Source of the DNA: Robertmurraya siralis
Lineage (GTDB): Bacteria; Bacillota; Bacilli; Bacillales; Cytobacillaceae
Direction: 5' to 3'
DNA length: 64,000 bases
Assembly: GCF_005502275.1 (NCBI RefSeq)
Contig: NZ_SWLZ01000019.1
Location: 1 to 64,000, forward strand
The notes beneath the pieces were generated by a model. That model did no database searches, was not told the origin of the DNA, and worked only from the letters and a program-made list of their open reading frames with translations. Positions 1 to 7,846 of this stretch are shown in pieces (positions within the stretch are counted from its first letter, which is position 1; the number at the start of each line of letters is the position of its first letter). Made by a program: the position numbers and the translations under genes.

Positions 1-204
1 AAGAGTAAGATTAGCTCTTAGGTTTAAAATAAACGTTGGCTAGTTTCAGCTTCTTAAAGAAAGATAGCCTCCACTATAATTATTTGTTGACGTATGATTT
101 GTTTAGTTTTCAAAGTGCAATAACAACGGATATTTCGCATTAACGAAATGCCATTTCTCAACTCTCCCAAGAAGGGAAATTTCTTTGCATCGCCCGTAAG
201 CGAC
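1..204 (-). other. Leader of an rRNA operon (16S gene just outside the window)
   Basis: On the minus strand, downstream of two strong promoters, there is an untranslated leader that runs out of the left edge. It contains the stretch CTTTGAAAACTAAACAAA (around 102-120), a sequence type common just before 16S genes in Bacillus, and a small hairpin (GCATTTCG/GCGAAAT, about 135-155). In B. subtilis the gene next to pdaB on this side is an rrn operon, which fits. The 16S start itself is not in the window, so this is inferred from leader, promoters and synteny. Confidence 0.75.
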
Positions 205-210
205 TTTTTT

Positions 211-239
211 AATATAACACATCAATAATTCTTCGTCAA
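211..239 (-). promoter_or_regulatory. rrn promoter P2 (sigma-A)
   Basis: Minus strand: -35 TTGACG (234-239), 17-bp spacer, -10 TATATT (211-216). It is the promoter closer to the 16S gene. The spacing and near-consensus boxes are those of Bacillus rRNA promoters. Confidence 0.85.
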
Positions 240-294
240 CAACTTTTTAAAAACTTTTTTCGTTCTTGCTAAGTTGTTATCAGCGACGTTTATT

Positions 295-323
295 AATATA
301 TCAAGATAGCAATACGAAGTCAA
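295..323 (-). promoter_or_regulatory. rrn promoter P1 (sigma-A)
   Basis: Minus strand: -35 TTGACT (318-323), 17-bp spacer, -10 TATATT (295-300), 84 bp upstream of P2. Two tandem promoters with identical spacers are typical of Bacillus rrn operons. The AT-rich stretch upstream overlaps the end of the small gene at 343-561. Confidence 0.85.
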
Positions 324-342
324 TACTCTTTTCGCAAATTAT

Positions 343-561
343 TTAAATGCTTTTTGTTGAGCGAATATACGTTAAGCATTCCTTAGAAGGAGCCACTCGC
401 TTAAACAGAGCAAACAATATTTTATATCTTTCTTCCATCGCTCTTTTAACAATATGATCTATACGCTCGTCTTCTAAGTCAAAAAGAATCTCATCCATTT
501 CTCTCTTAATTAAATACTGAATTTCCTTTACTTCCTTATCATTCATCATCATCCCTAACAC
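343..561 (-). CDS. Small conserved Bacillus protein of unknown function
   Basis: A 72-residue protein, rich in charged residues and predicted helical (many E/K/R/I), with no membrane segment or signal peptide. I chose the GTG at 561 because AGGAG (570-574) stands 8 bp upstream of it; an in-frame ATG at 606 has no ribosome binding site, and the three Met codons after the GTG lie too far from the site. It sits between pdaB and the rrn promoters. I recall similar small proteins in other Bacillus at this place but no function, so none is assigned. Confidence 0.7.
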   Translation of the reverse strand: MLGMMMNDKEVKEIQYLIKREMDEILFDLEDERIDHIVKRAMEERYKILFALFKRVAPSKECLTYIRSTKSI

Positions 562-693
562 TTTAACCACTCCTATATGCTTAATGGTTATTGTAGTGTT
601 ATCCATTTTTATTATTTTTATGAGTAGTTAACATATTTTTCTTAGCATTGCATAACTATGAGACAAGGAGTGTATTGGACGAGGTGATGGAAA

Positions 694-1446
694 TTGAACT
701 TTTTTTTCGTACTAAATGGCAAAACCATTAAACAATTAACCCTAATTATTATCGCAGCCTTTTTTACAGCATGGTTTTTGTATCTAGAAAGTTATATTCA
801 TATTCCTACTTTCTCAGATAAAAATGAACCAAAGGCCATTTACAAAGGTGAGAAGAATCTTGCCTTAACGTTTAATATCGGCTGGGGAGATGAGAAGGCT
901 GAGCCTATACTTGATATTTTAAAAAGAGAGGAGATAGCAACAGCTACCTTTTTTCTATCAGGAGCATGGGCTGAGAGACACCCTGATTTAGTCGAACGAA
1001 TTGTAAAAGATGGCTATGAAATCGGATTATTAGGATACAATTATGTCGATTATACAAATGTCGAGGAAGAAGAAGTTCGCAAGGATTTAGCTACAGCCCT
1101 AGAAGCATTTAAAAAATTAAATATCAAAAATATTAAGCTTGCTCGTGCTCCCACTGGACATTTTGACCAAAAAACATTAAAGATAGCTGAACGTCTCGGC
1201 TTAACTTTTGTCCATTGGAGTGTAGATTCTAAAGACTGGACGAATCCAGGAGTTGAGGTCATTGTAAAAAATGTCTCGAAGGCGAAAAAAGGAGATATTA
1301 TCCTTATGCACGCTTCCGATTCTGCTAAACAAACCGCTGATGCGATTCCTTCTATAATGAAGGAACTTCGAAAAAAGGGACTCAAGTTTGTAAACGTATC
1401 TGAAATGATTGTCAATGCTGATTCCAAAACAAAAGAGATTAAATAA
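694..1446 (+). CDS. pdaB: PdaB, polysaccharide deacetylase family sporulation protein
   Basis: A 250-residue NodB-fold protein with an N-terminal membrane anchor (about residues 11-30) and the deacetylase domain outside. In B. subtilis PdaB (YbaN) acts in the forespore and is needed to keep spores stable late in sporulation. Start is TTG at 694 with GAGGTGATGG just upstream. The usual motif 1 (TFDD, or TFDxxWGD in PdaB) reads TFNIGWGD here: Asn61 stands where the first Asp (proposed catalytic base) is expected. The His motif HxxxH is absent, as I recall for the B. subtilis protein, and the RPP motif is reduced to RAP. Enzymatic activity is therefore doubtful even though the length and the rest match. 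It faces kbaA convergently. Confidence 0.93.
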   Translation: MNFFFVLNGKTIKQLTLIIIAAFFTAWFLYLESYIHIPTFSDKNEPKAIYKGEKNLALTFNIGWGDEKAEPILDILKREEIATATFFLSGAWAERHPDLVERIVKDGYEIGLLGYNYVDYTNVEEEEVRKDLATALEAFKKLNIKNIKLARAPTGHFDQKTLKIAERLGLTFVHWSVDSKDWTNPGVEVIVKNVSKAKKGDIILMHASDSAKQTADAIPSIMKELRKKGLKFVNVSEMIVNADSKTKEIK

Positions 1447-1450
1447 GTAT

Positions 1451-1552
1451 ATGGACCGAGACAATTTTCAAAAAAAGAAAATTGCTTTACCAGTGGAAGC
1501 AAACAGAAATCGCAAATCCTGGACAGGACCATATCGACATTCAAACTTCTAA
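1451..1552 (+). CDS. Possible 33-residue small ORF after pdaB
   Basis: An ATG four bases after the pdaB stop opens a 33-codon frame encoding a basic, polar peptide (MDRDNFQKKK at the start, ending RHSNF). It ends just before the pdaB/kbaA hairpin. The only upstream purine stretch is AAAAGAGATT, a weak ribosome binding site. I do not recognise the peptide. It may be a real small protein co-transcribed with pdaB or a chance frame. Confidence 0.25.
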   Translation: MDRDNFQKKKIALPVEANRNRKSWTGPYRHSNF

Positions 1553-1558
1553 GCACTT

Positions 1559-1592
1559 CAAGAAAAGAAGCCTTACGCAGGCTTCTTTTCTT
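1559..1592. terminator. Bidirectional terminator between pdaB and kbaA
   Basis: Inverted repeat CAAGAAAAGAAGCC / GGCTTCTTTTCTTG (13-14 bp arms, 6-8 base loop). The kbaA stop codon lies in the loop, so the hairpin overlaps the end of that gene; the A- and T-rich arm ends let it serve both converging genes. Confidence 0.8.
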
Positions 1593-2184
1593 GTGCAGAT
1601 TTTTGATTTAATTTATGAAGTATGAGCATTTGGTAGCCGTTGCATAATAACAGAGGGTATAGCATTAAGTACAGCCACCCTTCCTCATTCACACGCAAAA
1701 CGGGCATCCATTCAATAACGGTAACAACAATCATAAAAAAGACGGCCGGAATAAAAGCCTCCTTATTGGTTTGCTTCGCTTTAAAAAAGGCAACAACTAG
1801 TGCGACAATTAAAATGAATGCAGGGTCCCATAGATAAGAAGTAACACTACCACCAAAGGCTCTATGACGGAAATAAACTAAATCAAATAAAACAAATAAA
1901 ATGAGTACAACCTGAACAGCATTCCATAGTCTTACTGATTTAAAAATTCCCAACCCAAAGCGGTGTACAGTTAAGTAAGCAAAAAAGCCCATTTGGCTAA
2001 TTAAACTAAAAATCAAACCTACTCCGATAAACCAAAACAGCGTCGACAAAATTTTCAGAATATCAAAATCCGTAAAATAGGATTGAAACTCATCCCAACG
2101 AACAATAAATCCTATTATCCCTGTTGCAAACCCACCGAGCAACAGCGTGGACATAAACAATTGAACAACATAACGGCTTTTCAC
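1573..2184 (-). CDS. kbaA: KbaA, KinB-signalling membrane protein
   Basis: A 203-residue integral membrane protein with about six hydrophobic segments. In B. subtilis KbaA is needed for activation of the sporulation kinase KinB. Conserved stretches such as FGFIVRWDEF-like (GIIGFIVRWDEF), GFFAYLTVHRFGLGIF and FDLVYFRHRAFGG are present. The frame stays open 28 codons further upstream, but GTG at 2184 has GGAGG (2194-2198) 9 bp away and gives the family's usual length, so I take it. It lies in the salA-gerD-kbaA-pdaB order seen in B. subtilis, facing away from gerD. Confidence 0.92.
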   Translation of the reverse strand: MKSRYVVQLFMSTLLLGGFATGIIGFIVRWDEFQSYFTDFDILKILSTLFWFIGVGLIFSLISQMGFFAYLTVHRFGLGIFKSVRLWNAVQVVLILFVLFDLVYFRHRAFGGSVTSYLWDPAFILIVALVVAFFKAKQTNKEAFIPAVFFMIVVTVIEWMPVLRVNEEGWLYLMLYPLLLCNGYQMLILHKLNQKSAQEKKPA

Positions 2185-2378
2185 GTTTGTTTTCCTCCAA
2201 GTTCTAGATTCCCCTCTAGATTGTACCAACCAAAGTTTGAAAAATCTAGGCATTCGGATCAAACGCATAAAAATTGTTAAAATTCTTCATGATAAAGAAT
2301 AAGTGGGCTTATTTGTTCATCACTAATCGATTTACAACAATAGACCTATTTCAGCATTTAGTGAAAGGAGCTTTTGTT

Positions 2379-2957
2379 ATGAGGAATAAAACGGTTTTGC
2401 TCCTCATCGGTTTACTTGTTATTGCAATCACTGGTTGTGCTCAAACAGAGGCAGGCAGCAAAGAACTTGATTACGAGGAAACAAAGAAAATGGTCGTAGA
2501 TATTTTGAAAACAGATGATGGAAAGAAAGCTCTCCAAGAAGTTATGGGCGATGATGGAATGAAGGAGAAGCTTGTCATGGATCAGGCAGTTGTTTCAACC
2601 ACTATTCAAGAAACACTTACATCTGAAAAAGGGGCAGAGTTTTGGAAAAAGCAATTTGAGGATCCTAAATTTGCAGAAGCCTTTGCTAAAGGTATGCAAT
2701 CAGAGCACGAAAAGCTAATCAAGAGTCTTATGAAGGATCCTGAATACCAAGGAATGATGATTGAGCTCCTTAAAGATCCAGAGTTAACAAAAGAAGTCAC
2801 AGCCTTAATGAAGAGCAAGGAGTACCGGGAGCATCTCCAAAAAGTTATGACAGAAACCTTCGAAAGTCCTCTTTACAAGGCAAAAATTGAAGACATATTG
2901 TTGAAGGCCGCCACGGAAAAAGGAAGTGGAGAAGGGGAAAAGAAAGAAGAAGAATAA
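2379..2957 (+). CDS. gerD: GerD, spore germination lipoprotein
   Basis: A 192-residue lipoprotein of the forespore inner membrane, needed for clustering of nutrient germinant receptors (germinosome) in B. subtilis. A signal sequence ends in the lipobox ITGC, with the lipidated Cys about residue 20. The mature part is helical and charged (repeated KDPEYQ/KDPELT-like stretches) and ends in a run of Glu/Lys. Start ATG 2379 is preceded by AAAGGAGC; an upstream in-frame ATG at 2274 has no ribosome binding site. It is transcribed opposite to kbaA and salA, as in B. subtilis. Confidence 0.93.
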   Translation: MRNKTVLLLIGLLVIAITGCAQTEAGSKELDYEETKKMVVDILKTDDGKKALQEVMGDDGMKEKLVMDQAVVSTTIQETLTSEKGAEFWKKQFEDPKFAEAFAKGMQSEHEKLIKSLMKDPEYQGMMIELLKDPELTKEVTALMKSKEYREHLQKVMTETFESPLYKAKIEDILLKAATEKGSGEGEKKEEE

Positions 2958-2962
2958 TTCCT

Positions 2963-3000
2963 AAAGAGGATGTCCCATTGCAAAATGGAACATCCTCTTT
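2963..3000. terminator. Terminator between gerD and salA
   Basis: AAAGAGGATGT / ACATCCTCTTT arms with an inner CCATT/AATGG stem. It lies between convergent gerD and salA and is symmetrical enough to act both ways; gerD reads into CTCTTTGATTATTATTTTT. Confidence 0.85.
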
Positions 3001-3005
3001 GATTA

Positions 3006-4052
3006 TTATTTTTCTAATTTCGAAATGACTTTTTGCGCAATATCTAAATATATTTTTCCAATCTTATGATCTTCTTGGTAGACTGACGGAGCAAAATCAT
3101 CCTCGTTCCAATCTGGCTGACCTAATGGCAGCTGACCTAACACCTCTGTTCTAAGCTCATCTGCAAGCTTCTCTCCGCCACCTTGACCAAAAACATATTC
3201 CTTTTCTCCTGTTAATTGACTTTCAAAATAGGCCATATTTTCAACAACCCCGAGAATTTCATGCTCGGTTTTCAAAGCCATTGCTCCAGCACGGGCTGCA
3301 ACAAAAGCTGCTGTTGGATGCGGTGTTGTTACGATCAATTCTTTGCAGGATGGAAGCATAGAGTGAACATCTAAAGCTACATCACCTGTTCCCGGAGGGA
3401 GATCGAGAAGTAAGTAGTCGAGTTCGCCCCACTCCACCTCATTGAAGAAGCTGTTCAACATTTTACCTAGCATTGGTCCACGCCAGATAATCGGAGCGTT
3501 ATCTTCAACAAAGAAGCCCATCGAAATGACTTGTACGCCGTAGCGTTCCACTGGAATAATCTTTTCTCCACGTACGGCTGGTCGCTCTGTAATTCCCATC
3601 ATATCAGGTACGCTAAATCCATAAATATCCGCATCCACAAGACCGACCTTTTTGCCGAGTCGGGCTAACGAAATAGCCAGGTTGACTGATACAGTTGATT
3701 TACCAACTCCGCCCTTACCACTCGCAATGGCAATAAAAGTCGTATTGCTTTTTAATAAACCCTCGGATTCATCTTCAGCGGTACGGTGCTGTGCCAATAC
3801 TTCCTCCGGAAGCTGGGAAAAGCGAATTCCAACCGTCTCAGCTCCACCTTGTTTTAGCAAGCGAACAACTTCTTGCTGAAGCTGTAGCTGTTCAGCGGTA
3901 CCTGTTTTAGCAATCGCTATTTTTACACTGACGTGGTTTTTTTCTGCCTTTACTTTCACTTCTTCGATTGCATTCAATTCTTTTAACGTTTTATGTAAGA
4001 AAGGTTCCTTTATTCCGTTAAGAATCTCAACAACGTTTGCTTCTGATAACAT
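3006..4052 (-). CDS. salA: SalA, Mrp/NBP35-type P-loop ATPase
   Basis: A 348-residue MRP-family ATPase. An N-terminal DUF59/MIP18-like region (about 1-80) precedes a deviant Walker A P-loop, IASGKGGVGKST, and a MinD-like ATPase core with the DLPPGTGD motif. In B. subtilis SalA (YbaL) represses scoC and so affects exoenzyme genes; relatives carry Fe-S clusters, but no CxxC pair typical of NBP35 is visible here. Start ATG 4052 follows AAGGGTG. It is transcribed with cwlD and ybaK. Confidence 0.94.
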   Translation of the reverse strand: MLSEANVVEILNGIKEPFLHKTLKELNAIEEVKVKAEKNHVSVKIAIAKTGTAEQLQLQQEVVRLLKQGGAETVGIRFSQLPEEVLAQHRTAEDESEGLLKSNTTFIAIASGKGGVGKSTVSVNLAISLARLGKKVGLVDADIYGFSVPDMMGITERPAVRGEKIIPVERYGVQVISMGFFVEDNAPIIWRGPMLGKMLNSFFNEVEWGELDYLLLDLPPGTGDVALDVHSMLPSCKELIVTTPHPTAAFVAARAGAMALKTEHEILGVVENMAYFESQLTGEKEYVFGQGGGEKLADELRTEVLGQLPLGQPDWNEDDFAPSVYQEDHKIGKIYLDIAQKVISKLEK

Positions 4053-4144
4053 GTATGACACCCTTTCTTGAATTCGTTTCCAATCATAGTATAACATAAA
4101 CGGGTCGCCTGTCTGTTAATTCGATCACACCCTTTTTGGACAAG

Positions 4145-4172
4145 CCAAAAAGAAGGCTTCTAACGCCTTCCT
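4145..4172 (-). terminator. Terminator overlapping the end of cwlD
   Basis: Minus strand stem GAAGGC / GCCTTC (4152-4157, 4165-4170) with TTTTTGG following. It begins in the last codons of cwlD. Confidence 0.65.
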
Positions 4173-4899
4173 ATTCGCTCTCCTCCAGCTCATCCTCTTT
4201 CGAGTAGTAGCGCAATATGCCTTTATAAACAGACGCGGCTATTTGTTCTTGATAGTCTTCCTGCATAAGTCTTTCACGCTCCGCCGGGTTAGACAAAAAT
4301 CCCACTTCAACAAGCACACCAGGTTTTTTCGCATATTTTAAAATATACACTTGATTAATCGGCTTTGCCTTTCTCGTCGTGTTTTCTAAATTATGACGAA
4401 GTTCATCTTGAATAAATTTTGCCGCCCGAGCATTTTCAGAAATTTGACTAGCATAAAAAGTTTGCGCGCCACTCCACCTTGGAGAAGGAATTGCATTCAA
4501 ATGAATACTGACGTAAAAATCCGCTTCCGATTCATTGATCATCTCTAGTCTTCGCTTCAAATCCTCTGTTTTTCTGCGACTAAGACCCTTTGTTTCTTCA
4601 TCTGCCAGATCAATATCTTCTTCCCTTGTCATCATCACTAAAGCACCCTGTTGCTGCAAATAATCTCTTAATTTAAAGGCAATCGTTAATGCGATATCCT
4701 TTTCTAGTGCTTCACTGTCGCCAGCACCTCCATCGGGACCGCCGTGGCCAGGATCTAATAAAATAATCTCTCCAGATAAAGGAAGGTTCCACGGCTTAAT
4801 TGAGTTATCATTTCGAAAGTCGTATTGTAAAATGAAAATTAAGAGGGTAAGCCCTACAAGAAATGCAGCAATTTTTATCTTCCTTCTATTCATTCCCAT
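4171..4899 (-). CDS. cwlD: CwlD, germination-specific N-acetylmuramoyl-L-alanine amidase
   Basis: A 242-residue Amidase_3 protein with an N-terminal membrane/signal segment (about residues 8-25). Zinc-site motifs are present: LLDPGHGGPDGG (first His), an essential Glu in EALEKD, and VSIHLNA. CwlD removes the peptide from MurNAc so that PdaA can form muramic-delta-lactam in the spore cortex. ATG at 4899 is 6 bp from AAGGG; a TTG two codons upstream is adjacent to that site and less likely. Neighbours ybaK and salA match B. subtilis. Confidence 0.94.
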   Translation of the reverse strand: MGMNRRKIKIAAFLVGLTLLIFILQYDFRNDNSIKPWNLPLSGEIILLDPGHGGPDGGAGDSEALEKDIALTIAFKLRDYLQQQGALVMMTREEDIDLADEETKGLSRRKTEDLKRRLEMINESEADFYVSIHLNAIPSPRWSGAQTFYASQISENARAAKFIQDELRHNLENTTRKAKPINQVYILKYAKKPGVLVEVGFLSNPAERERLMQEDYQEQIAASVYKGILRYYSKEDELEESE

Positions 4900-4987
4900 A
4901 ACCAACCCTTCCTGCTCGTCCTTTTCATTTCAATATATGGGACAAGAAGAAGGATTAGAACAAATAATCTTTGCTCTTTTCATCCCC

Positions 4988-5431
4988 CTAGTGAAGCCTT
5001 AGCTTATGTCTCCTTTCTCCCTTGCGAAAGCCTTCCATCCACCAACTATCCACATACTGCTCACATACATAATAGAGGGATTCGCTGTAAATTCCTTCCA
5101 TCCCTTTCCCCCAATAAAGCAAGAAATTATATAATGTATCAATAAGATGTTTTTCTTCTTTTCTGCATCTATTCTTAACGCTCTCCAGCGATTCGCCATA
5201 ATAACCGAAACGGCTAAAATAAGCCCCTAATAAATACGCTTCTATCGCCACATCATAACAAGCCTCTTCAATTCCGGCTTGCAAAATAAGACTGGACGTT
5301 AAATCAGACGAACCGAAAAATTGGTTCACACGTTCTTTTAACGTCTTAAGCGAGATTTCTCTTAAAACAGATCTTTCATATTTCATCTGTTTCTCTCTTC
5401 TTTTTTCATTTAAGGTTGTCACCAAATTCAC
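4988..5431 (-). CDS. ybaK: YbaK family protein (DUF2521)
   Basis: A 147-residue protein of the Bacillus YbaK family, same length as the B. subtilis protein and next to cwlD as there. The sequence is rich in aromatic residues (WWMEGFRKG near the C-terminus, YLLGAYFSRFGYYGES in the middle). No membrane segment or catalytic motif is seen. GTG at 5431 follows an AGGGGTGAG site; a second GTG three codons later is an alternative. Its function is unknown. Confidence 0.88.
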   Translation of the reverse strand: MNLVTTLNEKRREKQMKYERSVLREISLKTLKERVNQFFGSSDLTSSLILQAGIEEACYDVAIEAYLLGAYFSRFGYYGESLESVKNRCRKEEKHLIDTLYNFLLYWGKGMEGIYSESLYYVCEQYVDSWWMEGFRKGERRHKLRLH

Positions 5432-5841
5432 GGATTACTCACCCCTTTTGCATAGTCTTTATCGACTTCAAAAGAGAAATACCAAAACGTCGCTTGATTC
5501 CGATTGCCAATTTTTAATCTGAATGGAAAGAAGAGCAACGATTCAAATTAACAGGAATAGCAATGGTCTTCATCAAACAGATTGATGGAGCCTTTAAGGA
5601 AATCAAGAAACGATTAAAAAAATTAATTCAAATATGCTGTACCCCCAGAATTAAAGATATGGCAGTTAATCGACCTCCTTATGCCTTTGATATGTTAAAA
5701 GAAAAACAACTCCTAACGCTGTTTAGGCTTAAGCCCCTTTTCTGCCAACATCCAATAAACGAGATGATTGGCTAAGTCATGATTGCCACTTTTTTGTAAA
5801 TTTCAGCTTGACCTCAAAGCTAAAATGAACCGAAATCAACA
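5432..5841. other. Intergenic region, possible gene remnant
   Basis: No convincing gene. On the plus strand a 70-codon frame (5563-5775) has no ribosome binding site. On the minus strand, about 5707-5790, a frame encodes NHLVYWMLAEKGLKPKQR before a stop but has no start, being closed by an upstream TGA; it looks like the tail of a degraded protein. This is where synteny with B. subtilis (ybaK-ybaJ-rpsI) breaks. Confidence 0.4.
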
Positions 5842-5882
5842 TGAAAAAACAAATACAGCGATCATCCTTAGATGAACGCTGT
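5842..5882 (-). terminator. Terminator of the cstA-like gene
   Basis: Minus strand stem ACAGCGTTCATC / GATGATCGCTGT with one mismatch and loop TAAG, followed by ATTTGTTTTTTC. Confidence 0.8.
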
Positions 5883-5896
5883 AAGCGATTTCTAAC

Positions 5897-7702
5897 TTAA
5901 GCAACTTCTTTTTTCGAAAGCTCGACTAAATCTGATTGTGGTATTTTAAATAATTGGCTCCATTTTCGTATAGCAGTTATGATAATGACCACACCAAGTA
6001 CAAGCATGACAATCGAGATGATTCCATTCAGCACATTATACCCCGGGTTTGCTGAATTTAAATAGACATTTTTAACCATCCAATACCCTGCCACATTCAC
6101 TGTTATATATAGATAAGCAAGTGGTACAAGACATGTCAGCATATACCAGCGCTTTTCAGCGACCTTCAATACAACTGTTGCCCCAACAACAAGACCGATA
6201 GAAGCCATCAATTGATTTGAAACCCCGAACAATGCCCATACCGAACTAATGTCCCCTGAGTAAAGAAGATAACCCCAGACAAAACAAGCCAGAGCACTTG
6301 CAAAAATATTGGCTCCTAATGAATCCGTGCGTTTTAACGGTTTAAAGAAGTTTCCAAAGAAATCCTGTATAAGATAGCGTGCAACCCTTGTTCCAGAATC
6401 TATGGCGGTTAGGATAAACACAGCTTCAAATAGGATAACAAACTGATAGAAGTAAGAGGCCATCTTTTCAAAGATGGGAATTTCCGTGAAGATATATGTC
6501 ATTCCTACAGCAAGCGTAACCGCTCCACCTGTTCTACCTTCAAGATCCATTCCTACCTCTTCTTCAAGGGTTCTTAAATGTACCGTCTCCATTCCTAATG
6601 TCTCAAATTTTTCAGGTGTTGAATTGATGGCAAAGTAGTCTCCTGGTTGGAGAGAAACCGCAGCAATTAAAGCCATGATCCCTACTAAACATTCGACGAG
6701 CATGGCTCCGAACGCTACTCCCTTGGCATCACTCCAACGATTGACCATTTTTGGAGTTGTGCCAGATCCAACGAATGCATGGAAACCGGAAATCGCCCCA
6801 CAGGCAATGGTAATTGATACAAATGGCCACACCGGACCCGCTATAACCGGTCCACCACCATTAATAAATTCTGTAAATGCAGGAAACTGAACATCTGGAT
6901 TGACGATAAATACTCCAACAATTAAAGCTGCAAAAACACCAATTTTCATAAAAGTACTCAAGTAATCACGTGGTGCAAGTAATAACCAAACTGGAAGCGC
7001 AGCAGCAAAAAAGGCATAAATAGGTAAAATAATAGCTAGTGTACTCTTTTCAAGGGTCAGCAGATCACCTAAAGCTGTTCCTTGAATATTGGGTCCCCAG
7101 ATAATCGCAGCCATAATTAATCCGAAACCAACGATAGTAGCAGCCTTTAAATTTCCTGTTTTTTTATGGTATAATCCAACTCCCATAGCAATGGGAATGG
7201 TGATTCCGACTGCAAAGGTTCCCCATGGATTTCTTTCTAACGCGCTCAATACAACCAGTGACAAACCTGCCATGGTAATTGTGATGATAAACAACATCGC
7301 TAACCCTGCACAAAAGCCTGCTACAGGGCCAAGCTCTTCTCTTGCAACCTCTGATAGCGACTTTCCATCTCTACGCATAGAAGCAAATAACACAACTAAA
7401 TCGTGCACCGCTCCACCAATTACAGCTCCGACAAGCAACCACACTAATCCTGGCAAATAACCGAATTGTGCCGCCAAAATCGGACCTACTAAAGGGCCCG
7501 CCGCCGCAATAGCCGCAAAGTGATGGCCAAATGTTACCCACTTGTTTGTAGGTACATAATCTTTACCATCCTCCAATTTATGAGCTGGTGTCGGCTTTGA
7601 ATCGTCTAATTTTAATACTTTTGCCGCCATAAAGGTACCATATAAGCGATAAGCAATTAAAAGAATACATATCCCCGCAACTACAATTGTAACTGCATTC
7701 AT
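5897..7702 (-). CDS. cstA: CstA/BtsT-family carbon starvation transporter
   Basis: A 601-residue polytopic membrane protein of the CstA family (family members import pyruvate with protons, or peptides). Visible family landmarks include GHHFAAIAAAGPLVGPILAAQFG (around residues 59-80), GAVIGGAVHDLVVLFASMR and SGFHAFVGSGTTPKM, with many hydrophobic segments along the whole length. The length lies between that of short and long members. Start ATG 7702 follows GAAGGGGGTC. Directly upstream is a LytS/LytT-type two-component pair, an arrangement like BtsSR-BtsT in E. coli and LytST with pyruvate uptake in Bacillus, so pyruvate is the likeliest substrate (inference). A possible cre site lies 46 bp upstream. 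Confidence 0.9.
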   Translation of the reverse strand: MNAVTIVVAGICILLIAYRLYGTFMAAKVLKLDDSKPTPAHKLEDGKDYVPTNKWVTFGHHFAAIAAAGPLVGPILAAQFGYLPGLVWLLVGAVIGGAVHDLVVLFASMRRDGKSLSEVAREELGPVAGFCAGLAMLFIITITMAGLSLVVLSALERNPWGTFAVGITIPIAMGVGLYHKKTGNLKAATIVGFGLIMAAIIWGPNIQGTALGDLLTLEKSTLAIILPIYAFFAAALPVWLLLAPRDYLSTFMKIGVFAALIVGVFIVNPDVQFPAFTEFINGGGPVIAGPVWPFVSITIACGAISGFHAFVGSGTTPKMVNRWSDAKGVAFGAMLVECLVGIMALIAAVSLQPGDYFAINSTPEKFETLGMETVHLRTLEEEVGMDLEGRTGGAVTLAVGMTYIFTEIPIFEKMASYFYQFVILFEAVFILTAIDSGTRVARYLIQDFFGNFFKPLKRTDSLGANIFASALACFVWGYLLYSGDISSVWALFGVSNQLMASIGLVVGATVVLKVAEKRWYMLTCLVPLAYLYITVNVAGYWMVKNVYLNSANPGYNVLNGIISIVMLVLGVVIIITAIRKWSQLFKIPQSDLVELSKKEVA

Positions 7703-7748
7703 ACAATGACCCCCTTCACATTCTGTTATACATCAACAATAGTACACG

Positions 7749-7764
7749 ATGTAAAGGCTTTCAT
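7749..7764 (-). promoter_or_regulatory. Candidate cre (CcpA) site upstream of cstA
   Basis: ATGAAAGCCTTTACAT on the minus strand fits the cre pattern WTGNAANCGNWWNCAW except for CC in place of the central CG. It is near-palindromic and sits in the cstA promoter region. Confidence 0.4.
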
Positions 7765-7846
7765 GGCATTTTCAGGATAAATTGCAGAAATGGGCGGCTG
7801 AATTACCAACATGAACCGATGAATTACAAATAATAAAACGAAAAAT

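Noticed and set aside
1-204. Possible 3-prime end of an rRNA or tRNA gene
   Set aside because: The promoters read leftwards and the sequence is leader-like; no conserved rRNA or tRNA sequence is present inside the window.
1050-1556. 168-codon frame antisense to pdaB
   Set aside because: Shadow of pdaB; no ribosome binding site and pdaB is clearly real by homology and synteny.
5563-5775. 70-codon plus-strand frame downstream of ybaK
   Set aside because: No ribosome binding site, no recognisable features; lies opposite a likely gene remnant.
7089-7460. 123-codon plus-strand frame inside the cstA-like gene
   Set aside because: Antisense shadow of a membrane protein gene; Pro/Ala/Thr-rich product typical of such shadows.
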